Below are positions 25,441 to 34,731 of a stretch of 56,746 nt of DNA, in pieces; position 1 is the stretch's first letter, and every line of letters begins with the position of its first letter. The notes beneath the pieces are model-generated. The model searched no databases, had not been told where the DNA came from, and saw only the letters and a list, made by a program, of their open reading frames with translations. Source of the stretch: Bacillota bacterium (GTDB lineage Bacteria; Bacillota; UBA4882; UBA8346); the NCBI GenBank assembly GCA_012728785.1, contig JAAYEK010000174.1, positions 1-56,746 of the forward strand, given 5' to 3'. The translations under genes were made by a program, and so were the position numbers.

Positions 25441-26757
25441 TTACCTTACTAAGCTTGGTGTTTTTTTATTCTGAGCCGGTAAGATTTTATCCAACGCCGG
25501 ATCCAACAAGTCGGGAGGAAGATCAAGTTTCTTTTGGATCTCTTGTTTCAAACGATACTTGCGAATATCATAGCGATTACCCGGATTCCAAAAAATCCAC
25601 TCTTGGAGTCCGACATCCTGAACCGCCTTGATTTGAGCAATTAACTGTTCCCGACCGTAATGATTACGTAATGAAAAGTCCTGAAGCCAGGGGCGGATGA
25701 TTACCGGCTTTTTTAGGGTAGCCGCTTTCCGTTTGGCATCCATCATACTACGGTAAACAGTTTGATAAGGATTTCGGTCCGGGTCCGGAATATTAAAATC
25801 GCCCCGGGCATAGTGGGAAGGATAAACCATTGGGCAGATAATATCAACATTTTCGGCAATTTTTTCAAATACCTGGCCGATACCGATATCCCCCGATGCT
25901 GTGCAGGTTGCTCCGAAAACATCGGCCGATACTTTCACTCCCAATGGCTTTAGTTCTTGATAAGCATATTTTAAAAAGTCAGCAATCGTGTCCGACTTTG
26001 ACCTAACGCCTGCCGATAAATAACGGCAATTCTTAATTATTCCATCACTTGTAAAACGGACATAATCAAACTGGATTTCTAAAAAACCATGACGGGCGGC
26101 TTCTTTGGCTATCGCTACATTATACTCCCATACATTTTTATTATAGGGATCTACCCAGGCTTGACCATTAAAATCCTTCCAAATACCACCCTGAACGTTT
26201 TTCACAGCCAAATCCGGCCTTTTTTGCGCCAGATAAGGATCTTGGAAAGTAACGATTCTGGCTATAGGGTAAATATTGTTTTGACGCAACAGTTTGGTTG
26301 TCTTTTCCGGATCAAACTTAGGAAAGCTGGCACCGAGCATCTGGGCCAAAGGAACTTTACTTATATAGCTGATCCGGCCGGAATCATCCTTGATATCAAT
26401 AACCATGCTATTAACCTCGGTTTTTTCAGTAAAGCTCAACATGGTTTCGATATACTTTGACTTACCTGCCATCCAGCTGGTAGTATAAACCCCTTTAACG
26501 ATTGGGGTTTCTTTTTCCAACAAACTATGAAACGGATTGACATGTTTCAAAAGATTGGTTTCTTTTTTCGGATTGCCAATTTTAACTGGGGCTATTTGAT
26601 TTTGGTTATCATTTTTTTCCAAAAAACCGTCTTTTTCGACTGTCATATCGCCCATTAACGGCTGTTCGCTTTTTACCGGCCTCATTCCCAAGTTGATCAC
26701 TAAAAATAAGATGGTGCTAATTACTAAAACATTAACCTTGGCTGCTTTAAACAACAC
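25441..26757 (-). CDS. Secreted DUF4015 putative glycoside hydrolase (paralogue 2)
   Basis: 438 residues: an N-terminal hydrophobic segment (about 8-25, signal peptide or anchor), a low-complexity linker rich in Lys, Asn and Gln to about residue 85, then a DUF4015 domain. It shares with the protein at 2643-3809 the blocks VIDIKDDSG, QFDYVRFTSDG, CPMVYPSHYA, RPWLQDFS and EWIFWNPG, and has an extra C-terminal tail of about 45 residues rich in Leu and Pro. Start is GTG 26757 after GGGAGGTAA. The gene lies between rplM and the CBS-ACT gene. The linker suggests the catalytic domain is held away from the membrane. Substrate unknown. Confidence 0.82.
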   Translation of the reverse strand: MLFKAAKVNVLVISTILFLVINLGMRPVKSEQPLMGDMTVEKDGFLEKNDNQNQIAPVKIGNPKKETNLLKHVNPFHSLLEKETPIVKGVYTTSWMAGKSKYIETMLSFTEKTEVNSMVIDIKDDSGRISYISKVPLAQMLGASFPKFDPEKTTKLLRQNNIYPIARIVTFQDPYLAQKRPDLAVKNVQGGIWKDFNGQAWVDPYNKNVWEYNVAIAKEAARHGFLEIQFDYVRFTSDGIIKNCRYLSAGVRSKSDTIADFLKYAYQELKPLGVKVSADVFGATCTASGDIGIGQVFEKIAENVDIICPMVYPSHYARGDFNIPDPDRNPYQTVYRSMMDAKRKAATLKKPVIIRPWLQDFSLRNHYGREQLIAQIKAVQDVGLQEWIFWNPGNRYDIRKYRLKQEIQKKLDLPPDLLDPALDKILPAQNKKTPSLVR

Positions 26758-26875
26758 CCTAATTTACCTCCCTGTATATGCGGCATTATGTAATTTGTAA
26801 ACTCAATAATATAGTAAATACGTTATTCCTTTGTAAAAACCTGCATTATGAGAAAAATTTTTTCAAATTCATCCA

Positions 26876-26905
26876 AAAAGCCGGCGTGGATCACGCCGGC
26901 TTTTT
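26876..26905 (-). terminator. Intrinsic terminator of the CBS-ACT gene
   Basis: Strong stem AAAAAGCCGGCGTG / CACGCCGGCTTTTT with T-tract, just after 26930. Confidence 0.9.
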
Positions 26906-26929
26906 AATATAAAAGCTGATGGATGTAGG

Positions 26930-27571
26930 TTAGGACCAATTAGCGATATGGACCACTTTGAAGCCTTGGGAACGGATCTCTTTAATTACCTGGTCCGACT
27001 GGTTGCTCTCCAAACGCAAAACCAACTTTCCTTGGTTATCGAGGCTATGGAAGAGAGCCATGGAGATAATATTAATACCTTGTTTTTTGATGATCTCGGT
27101 AAGATCGGCGATGGCTCCGATCCGATCTTCCACATCAATAGTCAAACGGGTTCCGGTCTTTTTTAAGCCCATCAACTCCAAGAAAGCATCAAAAATATCG
27201 GACTCGGTAATGATCCCGATTAATTTTTCGTCTTCAACAACAGGCAAGGCGCCCACTTTTTTGTCCCGCATAATCACGGCTGCTTCTTCCAAAGTGGCAT
27301 CAGGGGATATGGCGATCGGATTTTTCGTCATTCCATCCTTAACTTGAAGTTTCGATAAGACATAATTCAGTTCCCAAACACTTAAAGTTGTAGCCTGAGA
27401 AGGACTTACTTTTAAAAGGTCTTCTTGGGTGATAATCCCAATGAGCTTTCCATCCTTGACCACCGGAAGTCTGGCGATATTGTTTTTTCGCAAAAGCTCG
27501 TCGGCCTCAAAAACAGGGGTAGTTTCAGCAACCGTTAATGGATTGACCGTCATGCGCTCCCTTACAAACAT
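26930..27571 (-). CDS. CBS-domain pair with ACT domain (AcuB-like)
   Basis: 213 residues: two CBS motifs (about 1-60 and 80-135; RLPVVKDGKLIGIITQEDLL and ALPVVEDEKLIGIITESDIF) then an ACT domain (about 140-213; DRIGAIADLTEIIKKQGINI). CBS pairs bind adenosyl ligands and ACT domains often bind amino acids. It sits immediately downstream of the branched-chain amino-acid transporter on the same strand, about 70 bp after livF, so regulation by amino acid is a reasonable guess. AcuB-like proteins are linked to acetoin metabolism in Bacillus, but no acu genes are here. ATG 27571 follows AGGAGG. Confidence 0.87.
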   Translation of the reverse strand: MFVRERMTVNPLTVAETTPVFEADELLRKNNIARLPVVKDGKLIGIITQEDLLKVSPSQATTLSVWELNYVLSKLQVKDGMTKNPIAISPDATLEEAAVIMRDKKVGALPVVEDEKLIGIITESDIFDAFLELMGLKKTGTRLTIDVEDRIGAIADLTEIIKKQGINIISMALFHSLDNQGKLVLRLESNQSDQVIKEIRSQGFKVVHIANWS

Positions 27572-27642
27572 AACCAAGCCTCCTTCTACATGATTCTTTA
27601 TTAATGACCATCACATGCTCAACACTTAACCCATCAAGAACT

Positions 27643-28347
27643 TTACCCTCCCAAATACGCCTTGCGAACTCCCTCGCTAGCTACCAATTCTCCGGCGCTG
27701 CCCTGGAGGGCGATTTTACCGGTCTCCAGCACATAGCCGCGGTTAGCAATAGACAAAGCCATGTGGGCATTTTGTTCAACCAATAAAATGGTGGTTCCAG
27801 CCAGATTGATGTCTTTAATAATCGAAAAAATCTCTTTGACTAACAATGGGGCCAGCCCCATAGAGGGTTCATCCATTAGCATCAACTTAGGTCTGGACAT
27901 CAAAGTGCGTCCAATGGCTAGCATTTGCTGTTCGCCGCCGCTTAAAGTCCCGGCTATCTGGGACAATCGCTCTTTGATACGGGGAAAATGGCGGAAGATC
28001 ATTTCCAGATCTTTATTAATCCCTGCTTTGTCTTTTCGGGTATAAGCACCCAGCTCCAAGTTTTCTTTCACGGTCATGTCGGCAAAGATTCTTCTGCCTT
28101 CCGGGGCTTGAGCCATACCCATTTCTACGATGTGATCCGGGGATACTCCCCGTAAAGATTTTCCCATCAGTTCAATTTCTCCCGAACGATAGGGGATCAA
28201 GCCGGAAAGACTATGGAGCGTAGTAGTTTTACCGGCCCCATTAGCCCCGATCAAAGAGACGATTTCCCCTTCGTTCACTTCAAAACTGCAATCATGTAAC
28301 GCATGAATGTTATCATAAAATACATTCAAACCTCTGACTTTAAGCAC
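27643..28347 (-). CDS. livF: Branched-chain amino-acid ABC transporter, ATPase LivF
   Basis: 234 residues with Walker A GANGAGKTT, LSGGEQQ signature, Walker B MLMDEPSMGL and the LivF-type short form. GTG 28347 follows AAGGAGG with the right spacing; upstream frame to 28452 is a shadow through livG. It overlaps livG by 8 bases and ends the liv operon. Confidence 0.95.
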   Translation of the reverse strand: MLKVRGLNVFYDNIHALHDCSFEVNEGEIVSLIGANGAGKTTTLHSLSGLIPYRSGEIELMGKSLRGVSPDHIVEMGMAQAPEGRRIFADMTVKENLELGAYTRKDKAGINKDLEMIFRHFPRIKERLSQIAGTLSGGEQQMLAIGRTLMSRPKLMLMDEPSMGLAPLLVKEIFSIIKDINLAGTTILLVEQNAHMALSIANRGYVLETGKIALQGSAGELVASEGVRKAYLGG

Positions 28348-29128
28348 CGGTTTCAACCTCCTTACCGAGGTAGGCTTTGATAACCCTTGGATTATTTTTA
28401 ATCGATTCCGGATTCCCCACAGCGATGATTTGACCGTAATCAAGAACGACAATTCGTTCGCAAATCCCCATTACCAGATTCATATCGTGTTCAATTAAGA
28501 GGATCGTCAAATCAAATTTCTCTCTGATAAATTGGATTAGTTTCATTAAATCTTGAGTTTCCTGGGGATTCATTCCCGCAGCCGGCTCATCGAGGAGTAA
28601 AATTCGAGGGTTGGTCGCCAAAGCCCTGGTGATTTCCAGTTTGCGTTGTTCGCCATAAGGAAGGTTCTTAGCCAATTCAGCGCTCTTATCGTCAATATTA
28701 AAGAGTTTTAAGAGCTCCAAGGATTTTTTGCTTACTTCCTCCTCTTCCCAAAAAAAACGGTGGGTTCTGCAAATAGCCTCTAAGACATTGTATTTAACGT
28801 TAAAATGATAAGCAATTTTGACATTATCCAGGACCGACAGTTCCTTAAAAAGTCTGATGTTCTGAAAAGTTCTTGCCATTCCCAGCCTAGTTATTTGATA
28901 AGGTTTAAGACCGATGAGGTTTTGATAATTATTATTCACATTTAACTGAATCTTTCCCTCATTTGGGGTATATACACCGGTGAGCATATTAAAGATGGTG
29001 GTTTTACCAGCTCCGTTAGGACCGATTAATCCTACCAGTTCCCCCTCTTCCAATTGCAGATTAAAACCGGAGACCGCTTTCAAGCCGCCGAAACAAATGG
29101 AGACGTTCTCGGTATTTAACACGCTCAT
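28340..29128 (-). CDS. livG: Branched-chain amino-acid ABC transporter, ATPase LivG
   Basis: 262 residues with Walker A GPNGAGKTT, signature region LPYGEQRKLEI, Walker B LLLDEPAAGMN and the LivG-type insert. Overlaps livM by 4 bases and livF by 8 bases. Confidence 0.95.
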   Translation of the reverse strand: MSVLNTENVSICFGGLKAVSGFNLQLEEGELVGLIGPNGAGKTTIFNMLTGVYTPNEGKIQLNVNNNYQNLIGLKPYQITRLGMARTFQNIRLFKELSVLDNVKIAYHFNVKYNVLEAICRTHRFFWEEEEVSKKSLELLKLFNIDDKSAELAKNLPYGEQRKLEITRALATNPRILLLDEPAAGMNPQETQDLMKLIQFIREKFDLTILLIEHDMNLVMGICERIVVLDYGQIIAVGNPESIKNNPRVIKAYLGKEVETGA

Positions 29129-30120
29129 CGCTGTTCACCCGCCTTTAATACTCTTTTTTGATGGGGAAATCTTTTACGACGCCATTTTTGAAAATCCTCA
29201 ATTAAGCCGATGAGTCCGTTTGGTTTATACAACATAATAATAATTAAGAACAAAGGATAAATAACTAGCCGATAATCTTGGAAAAACCTCAGGAACTCTT
29301 GAAGATAAGTCAAGATAAAACCGGTGAGTACCGTACCTGTAATACTTCCCATGCCCCCTAAAACCACAATCACCAAAAAATCGCAGGATTTGATAAAATT
29401 AAACATCGTTGGATTTAGATACCCGAAAAACAAAGCGTAAAGCCCGCCGCCAATTCCGGCAATAAAAGCCGAAAGGGTGAAGGAAAACATCTTTACGTAA
29501 AAGACATTGATCCCCATAGTATTAGCGGCGATTTCATCTTCACGGATGGAGATAATCCCGCGGCCATGAGATGATTTGATCAAGTTATTGACCATAATGA
29601 TTGTTCCAATTAAAAAAAGAAAGACCCAGATAAAGGATAACGTCGGATTTAAGGCATAGTTCTTAGTAAACGAAGGGATCCCTTTCAATCCGGCCGCCCC
29701 GCCGGTGATCTTGTCGGCGTTAATCATCAGAACTCTGATGATCTCGCCGAAGCCTAAGGTAACGATGGCCAGATAGTCACCTTTCAGCCTCAGGGTTGGA
29801 AAGCCGATTATAAAGCCAAAGATAGCGGTGATAATCCCTCCGACTAATATCGCTACGATGATTGGTACCTGTAATTGCATGACCAGCACTGCGGTGGAAT
29901 AAGCGCCGATGGCCATAAATCCGGCATGGCCCAAGGCTAATTGTCCGGTAAAACCGGAGATTAAATTCAAACTCAATGCGATAATCACATTAATGGCTGC
30001 GGAAGTTAGGATCTGAGCAGTATATTCATCAATGATTCCCAAGTAGATCAGGAACGCTATTATTATGAAGCCCAATATTGCCAAGACTGCTTGTAGAAAA
30101 AATTTTTCGTTGTCTGTCAT
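29125..30120 (-). CDS. livM: Branched-chain amino-acid ABC transporter, permease LivM
   Basis: 331 residues, about ten transmembrane segments, with the LivM signature LSLNLISGFTGQLALGHAGF and a cytoplasmic loop DEIAANTMGIN that contacts the ATPase. ATG 30120 after GGGGTGAT is preferred over GTG 30129. Confidence 0.95.
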   Translation of the reverse strand: MTDNEKFFLQAVLAILGFIIIAFLIYLGIIDEYTAQILTSAAINVIIALSLNLISGFTGQLALGHAGFMAIGAYSTAVLVMQLQVPIIVAILVGGIITAIFGFIIGFPTLRLKGDYLAIVTLGFGEIIRVLMINADKITGGAAGLKGIPSFTKNYALNPTLSFIWVFLFLIGTIIMVNNLIKSSHGRGIISIREDEIAANTMGINVFYVKMFSFTLSAFIAGIGGGLYALFFGYLNPTMFNFIKSCDFLVIVVLGGMGSITGTVLTGFILTYLQEFLRFFQDYRLVIYPLFLIIIMLYKPNGLIGLIEDFQKWRRKRFPHQKRVLKAGEQR

Positions 30121-30135
30121 ACTTATCACCCCGCT

Positions 30136-31035
30136 TTATACCTTCTCACTAACATTGCGGCCCATGATTCCGGAGGGTTTAACTACTAAAATAATGATTA
30201 GAATGCCAAAGGCGATGGCATCCGCCAGTTGCGACGAGATAAAGCCTTTGGTGAGAGTTTCGGCGATGCCCATGATAAATCCACCAATCATCGCCCCAGG
30301 GATGCTGCCAATACCTCCCAAAACCGCAGCGACAAATGCTTTTAAGCCAGGCATAATCCCCATATACGGTTCAACCTGAGGGTAAGCGCTGGCAAAAAGG
30401 ATTCCAGCGGCCGCCGCTAGAGCCGAACCGATCGCAAAGGTAAAAGAAATAATCTTATTGACATTGATGCCCATTAATAAAGCGGCGCCGCGATCATAGG
30501 AGACCGCCCGCATCGCTTTTCCGATTTTTGTGTAATTGACAGTAATATTTAAGACAATCATTAAAGCAATAGATACGAGGAATACAATGGCTTGGATCCG
30601 GCTGATTCCCACTCCGGCAAAGTCGTAGTTTACATTAAGAAAAGTAGGGAACTGTCTAGGGTTAGGCCCGATTTGAGGAATCACCCGGGCCCCATTTTCC
30701 AAAAACATGGAAACACCGATGGCCGTAATCAAGGCGTTAATCCGCGGGGCGTTTCGCAACGGTTTGTAACAAGTCCGTTCAATAATTATACCGATTAGCG
30801 CGCATATTAACATCGCTACTAAAAAAGAAGCTATAAAAGTAAGCGGCGTAACCGTAGCCGCTACTAATACGAAAAAACCGGCGAAAGCGCCTAACATTAA
30901 AATATCGCCGTGGGCAAAATTAATCAATTTAATGATACCATAGATCATGGTATAGCCTAAAGCGATCAATGCGTAAATACTTCCCAAGGCCACGCCGTTA
31001 ACCATTTGTTGTAGGAATTCTTGTAAAGCGCCCAT
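30136..31035 (-). CDS. livH: Branched-chain amino-acid ABC transporter, permease LivH
   Basis: 299 residues, about eight transmembrane segments, with the LivH signature GYTMIYGIIKLINFAHGD and RAVSYDRGAALLMGINV, the ATPase-contact loop. ATG 31035 follows AGAGGTGA; the longer frame to 31092 passes through an inverted repeat. Between it and livK lies a 131-bp gap with a hairpin. Confidence 0.95.
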   Translation of the reverse strand: MGALQEFLQQMVNGVALGSIYALIALGYTMIYGIIKLINFAHGDILMLGAFAGFFVLVAATVTPLTFIASFLVAMLICALIGIIIERTCYKPLRNAPRINALITAIGVSMFLENGARVIPQIGPNPRQFPTFLNVNYDFAGVGISRIQAIVFLVSIALMIVLNITVNYTKIGKAMRAVSYDRGAALLMGINVNKIISFTFAIGSALAAAAGILFASAYPQVEPYMGIMPGLKAFVAAVLGGIGSIPGAMIGGFIMGIAETLTKGFISSQLADAIAFGILIIILVVKPSGIMGRNVSEKV

Positions 31036-31062
31036 GGTTTCACCTCTTTGCATTGCACTGAA

Positions 31063-31098
31063 TGAATAATGGGAGAACCTCAATTCCCCCATTATTCA
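31063..31098. repeat. Hairpin in the livK-livH gap
   Basis: Perfect 11-bp arms TGAATAATGGG / CCCATTATTCA with a 14-base loop. No U-tract follows on either strand, so it is more likely an mRNA-processing or stabilising hairpin that sets livK apart from livHMGF than a terminator. Confidence 0.6.
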
Positions 31099-31166
31099 AA
31101 TTCATATTTAATTATACCTTAATTATTTATTATTTTGAAGAAAAAATACAAATATCCATGAGTTTC

Positions 31167-32303
31167 TTAAGGATTAACCGTTCCTGCATAAACCGTATCC
31201 AAATTACCATCGGCGCCTTTAACGATTTTTAACATGACAGCGGATTTAATCGGGCGACGTTGTTCGTTAAATCGGATATTTCCAGTGACAAACTTGTCAT
31301 CGGTCTCCATCAACGCTGCTTTGATCATTTCCGGATCAGTTGAACCCGCCCTTTCAATGGCCTTCAACAAAATATAAGTGGAGTCATAACCAAGAGCTGC
31401 CAAAGCGTTAGGAGTCATATTGTATTTTTGGGTGTATTTTTGAACGAAAGTCTGGACATCCTGGTCATCGGAAAAGGGTGAATAATGGTTACAATAGAAG
31501 GAACCTAAAACCTCGTCACCGGCGTTGTTGGTAATCTCATCCCAACCATCCGCGCCCAACATGGTAATGTTGATCCCTTGATTCCTAACTTGTTTCGCAA
31601 TCAAGGAAACGGTATTGTAATAATCGGGAATGAACAGAATATCCGGTCTAGTAGCTTTAATCTTGGTAAGCTGCGCGTTAAAGTCTTTTTCTCCGGCGCT
31701 ATATGATTCAGCGGCTACCACGGTACCGCCTAAAGCCTCAAATTTAGCTTTGAAGTTTTCGGTTAAACCCTTGGAATAATCATTGGTAATGTCGTAAAGA
31801 ATCGCCGCATTTTTAGCCTTCATGGTTTCCCAGGCAAACTTGGCGCCGACCTGGCCTTGAAAGGAATCATTGTAACAGCTCATAAAGATGTAATCTCCAG
31901 CATCGGTGACCGTATCATTAGTGGAAGTCGGTGTGATCAAGACCACTTTTTTGGCTTGGGCTTCCTGAGTGATGGCCAAGGTACATTTGCTGATTAAGGC
32001 GCCGATGACTGCGACCACTTTATCCTTGGCAACCAGCTTTTTAAAAGCGTTGGTTGTTTTGTCCGGGCTGGCCTCGTCATCTTCGACAATTAACTCGATT
32101 TGTTTTCCAAGAACTCCACCTTGGGCGTTGATCTCTTCAACCGCCATTTTAATGGCATCCCTAGTTTGAATTCCATAGGTGGATACCGATCCGCTGATCG
32201 ATTGAATAGTGCCGATCTTAATAGTATTGCTTTCGCCACAACCGACTACTAAGGAACCAATCAATACTAATGCTAATAATAGAGAAAAACCTCTGTTTTT
32301 CAT
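31167..32303 (-). CDS. livK: Branched-chain amino-acid substrate-binding lipoprotein
   Basis: 378 residues with an N-terminal lipobox (LVVGCGES, lipidated Cys at about 22) and the periplasmic-binding Leu/Ile/Val fold (IKIGTIQSISGSVSTYG at the start, NPGG-type hinge later). ATG 32303 follows AAAAGGGGGG; the longer frame to 32330 is unlikely. First gene of the operon livK-livH-livM-livG-livF. Ligand class is clear; exact amino acid is not. Confidence 0.93.
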   Translation of the reverse strand: MKNRGFSLLLALVLIGSLVVGCGESNTIKIGTIQSISGSVSTYGIQTRDAIKMAVEEINAQGGVLGKQIELIVEDDEASPDKTTNAFKKLVAKDKVVAVIGALISKCTLAITQEAQAKKVVLITPTSTNDTVTDAGDYIFMSCYNDSFQGQVGAKFAWETMKAKNAAILYDITNDYSKGLTENFKAKFEALGGTVVAAESYSAGEKDFNAQLTKIKATRPDILFIPDYYNTVSLIAKQVRNQGINITMLGADGWDEITNNAGDEVLGSFYCNHYSPFSDDQDVQTFVQKYTQKYNMTPNALAALGYDSTYILLKAIERAGSTDPEMIKAALMETDDKFVTGNIRFNEQRRPIKSAVMLKIVKGADGNLDTVYAGTVNP

Positions 32304-32328
32304 GATAACCCCCCTTTTTTTACCCATC

Positions 32329-32342
32329 ATATTTTAAAATAT
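32329..32342. promoter_or_regulatory. 14-bp perfect palindrome over the liv -10 region
   Basis: ATATTTTAAAATAT overlaps the liv -10 element. A repressor bound here would block transcription; the regulator is unknown and AT-richness makes chance possible. Confidence 0.4.
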
Positions 32343-32366
32343 ATCATTTGAACCATATGATGTCAA
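32338..32366 (-). promoter_or_regulatory. liv operon promoter
   Basis: Minus strand perfect TTGACA, 17 bp, TATATT, about 35-60 bp upstream of livK. Confidence 0.75.
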
Positions 32367-32375
32367 TTAAAAGCC

Positions 32376-32397
32376 ATCCCTGAAAGAGTTTCCAGGG
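32376..32397 (-). terminator. Weak intrinsic terminator after DUF58 gene
   Basis: CCCTG / CAGGG stem with a 12-base loop and a short T-tract on the minus strand, between the DUF58 gene and the liv promoter. Confidence 0.5.
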
Positions 32398-32414
32398 GTG
32401 AATCTCTTAAAACC

Positions 32415-33728
32415 TCATAAGCAATTTTTGGCTTTTATCTCCAGGTACTTATTGATTAAAGGTCCGGTCAACTCATGAGGCAATAGATCTAAGATATTAA
32501 AGTTATAACGCCTTAATTTCAAAATAGCTTTATTCCTATTTAATAACATTTCACGCCCTGCGGTTTTAAGATAGATATTATCAAAGCTTGAATCTGCTTC
32601 AGCATGCTTTGACAACAAATTGTCCCGGAGTAAAATAAGTAGGACGAAATGTTTCCGCGATAACCAATTAATTCTTTTTTTAAATAGTTCATAATTGATA
32701 TCATCCAGCATATCGGTTAATAATATGATCAGCGCCCTCTTTTTCTGAGTTTGACCTAAATAATCAAAGAGTAACGTATAATTGGACTCTACAAACTCCG
32801 GCCTTAACTTGGAGAGGAACGGGGTGACTTTTTTAAGGCTATCCCTTCCTTTTAACTGGGATATTTCACCGATGATCCGATCCGCAAAAGCGACTATGCT
32901 AACGGAATCACCCGCATTAAATGCTATATGAGATAATATTAACAAAGAATTGACCGCATGATCCAAAGTATTCAACCCCTGTTGTTCAGCGGTCATTAGG
33001 CGCCCGCAATCTATAGCGATGGTGATCTGATTATTGGTCTCCATTTGAAAAACTTTCGAGATCGGTCGATTTAACCTAGCGCTTGCTTTCCAGTCGATCA
33101 ACTTAGAATCATCATCTTTTTGATACTCTCTTAACGATTCCAACTCTAAGCCGCTGCCCATCCAGGGGGTTTTATTGATGCCCATCTTGTAGTCCCGGTT
33201 ATTTTTAGTAAGCTTTAAATAATGATTCAATAATTTAATATCCGGATAAACTTCAATGGCCGTATTGATATTATGTTTTTTGATAATATGGAAGAAATTA
33301 TGCTTCGAAGCAATTCTGAGATATAAGGTTTCCACTACGAAGCTGCCCCTGCGTGTTGGCCGAAGCGAAAAGACAATTGGTTCTTCCGTCAAACCTTCGA
33401 TTGTTACCGCTTTGTTTTCCGTTTGTTCTTCGATCCAAGGGGGAAGTCCCAGCTTAAAATGGACCTTTTGGCTCAAATGCGATAAGTTAGCCACCCTTAG
33501 CTCCAATTTATTAGTCCTGCCGATTGAATATGGTCTAATTTGAGCCACAGTGATCTTATATTTAAAATTAGGCAAAGTAAATAGCAGATCCCCTACGGCA
33601 ACTAGCAAAATTAGGGCATTGCACCAAAAGGCGGGATAATATAGCCCGATATTAACATAGCCCGCCAAATATAGAAACAGCGGTATGGTGAAAAAGATGA
33701 TTAACCGCCCTTTCGGAACGATCATCAT
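32415..33728 (-). CDS. DUF58 family protein
   Basis: 437 residues; two N-terminal transmembrane helices (about 8-24 and 32-48), a beta region, then the DUF58 motif (REYQKDDDSKLIDWKASARL) leading into a vWA-like domain (ITIAIDCGRLM). DUF58 proteins almost always pair with MoxR ATPases as chaperone-like systems; this gene overlaps the moxR gene by 4 bases. Last gene of the membrane operon. Confidence 0.9.
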   Translation of the reverse strand: MMIVPKGRLIIFFTIPLFLYLAGYVNIGLYYPAFWCNALILLVAVGDLLFTLPNFKYKITVAQIRPYSIGRTNKLELRVANLSHLSQKVHFKLGLPPWIEEQTENKAVTIEGLTEEPIVFSLRPTRRGSFVVETLYLRIASKHNFFHIIKKHNINTAIEVYPDIKLLNHYLKLTKNNRDYKMGINKTPWMGSGLELESLREYQKDDDSKLIDWKASARLNRPISKVFQMETNNQITIAIDCGRLMTAEQQGLNTLDHAVNSLLILSHIAFNAGDSVSIVAFADRIIGEISQLKGRDSLKKVTPFLSKLRPEFVESNYTLLFDYLGQTQKKRALIILLTDMLDDINYELFKKRINWLSRKHFVLLILLRDNLLSKHAEADSSFDNIYLKTAGREMLLNRNKAILKLRRYNFNILDLLPHELTGPLINKYLEIKAKNCL

Positions 33729-34690
33729 CGGGGCACCTCGATCTGTTCCACAATCTGAATTAAGTAGTCATCAGCTTTTTCGCCTTCGATCTCTACTTCC
33801 GGCTCAAGGATGATCCGGTGACGCAACACCGGCAAAACCAAATCCTTAACATCATCCGGCGTTACAAAATCCCTCCCATTGAATAAAGCCCGAATACGGG
33901 CGGCTAGAAACAGGGCAATACTTCCCCGTGGTGAGGCCCCCGTTTCAATTCCATTATACCCCCTTGTTGCCGCAACAATTCTAGTAATATAATCGATTAT
34001 TTGATCATCAACGGTGATCCTTTTTAAATATTCTTTAATTGCCAGGATATCCTCGAGGCCGATAATCTGCCTTAAATTGGCGGTTTGGATCCGATCTGCC
34101 GTGAACCCTCCGCGGTAAGCTTTAATAATCTCCTGTTCTTCCTCTAAAGTAGGATAATCGATGAATAATTTCATTAAAAACCGATCCGTTTGGGCTTCCG
34201 GAAGGGGATAGGTCCCTTCCATTTCAATGGGGTTTTGAGTGGCGAAACAGATGAAAAAATCGCCTAAGGAATAATCAACCCCGTCAATATTCACCTTTCG
34301 TTCCTGCATGGCTTGGAGAAGGGCGCTTTGTGTTTTAGCGGGGGCCCGGTTTATTTCGTCGGCTAAAAGCAGATTGGTAAAGACCGGCCCTTTTTTAACC
34401 TGAAATTGGGAGGTCGCGCCGTCAAAAATAGTGGTCCCAATAATATCGGAGGGCATTAAATCCGGAGTAAATTGAATCCGCTTATAATTGACTCCCATAA
34501 TATTCGCCAAAGCGTTTACCAGTAATGTTTTCCCCAACCCTGGAATGCCCTCAATCAAAACATGGCCTTCACTAAAGATGGCAATAATCAAATGGTCGAT
34601 CAGCTCATTCTGTCCCTTAACGGCTTTGTCCAATTCTTGATGAATGTCTTGAAAAACACGGGCTATTTCAGTAAGATTATAGTTATTCAA
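33725..34690 (-). CDS. MoxR-type AAA+ ATPase
   Basis: 321 residues with Walker A EGIPGLGKTLLV, Walker B LLADEINRAPAKTQSALLQAM and the MoxR sensor region TQNPIEMEGTYPLPEAQ with arginine-finger region DRFLMK. Acts as a chaperone-like ATPase on a vWA partner, here the DUF58 protein. Operon with 34732-39153. Confidence 0.94.
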   Translation of the reverse strand: MNNYNLTEIARVFQDIHQELDKAVKGQNELIDHLIIAIFSEGHVLIEGIPGLGKTLLVNALANIMGVNYKRIQFTPDLMPSDIIGTTIFDGATSQFQVKKGPVFTNLLLADEINRAPAKTQSALLQAMQERKVNIDGVDYSLGDFFICFATQNPIEMEGTYPLPEAQTDRFLMKLFIDYPTLEEEQEIIKAYRGGFTADRIQTANLRQIIGLEDILAIKEYLKRITVDDQIIDYITRIVAATRGYNGIETGASPRGSIALFLAARIRALFNGRDFVTPDDVKDLVLPVLRHRIILEPEVEIEGEKADDYLIQIVEQIEVPR

Positions 34691-34731
34691 AAACTCACCC
34701 CTTCAAATAATGATGGTTCTTACCTTAAACA

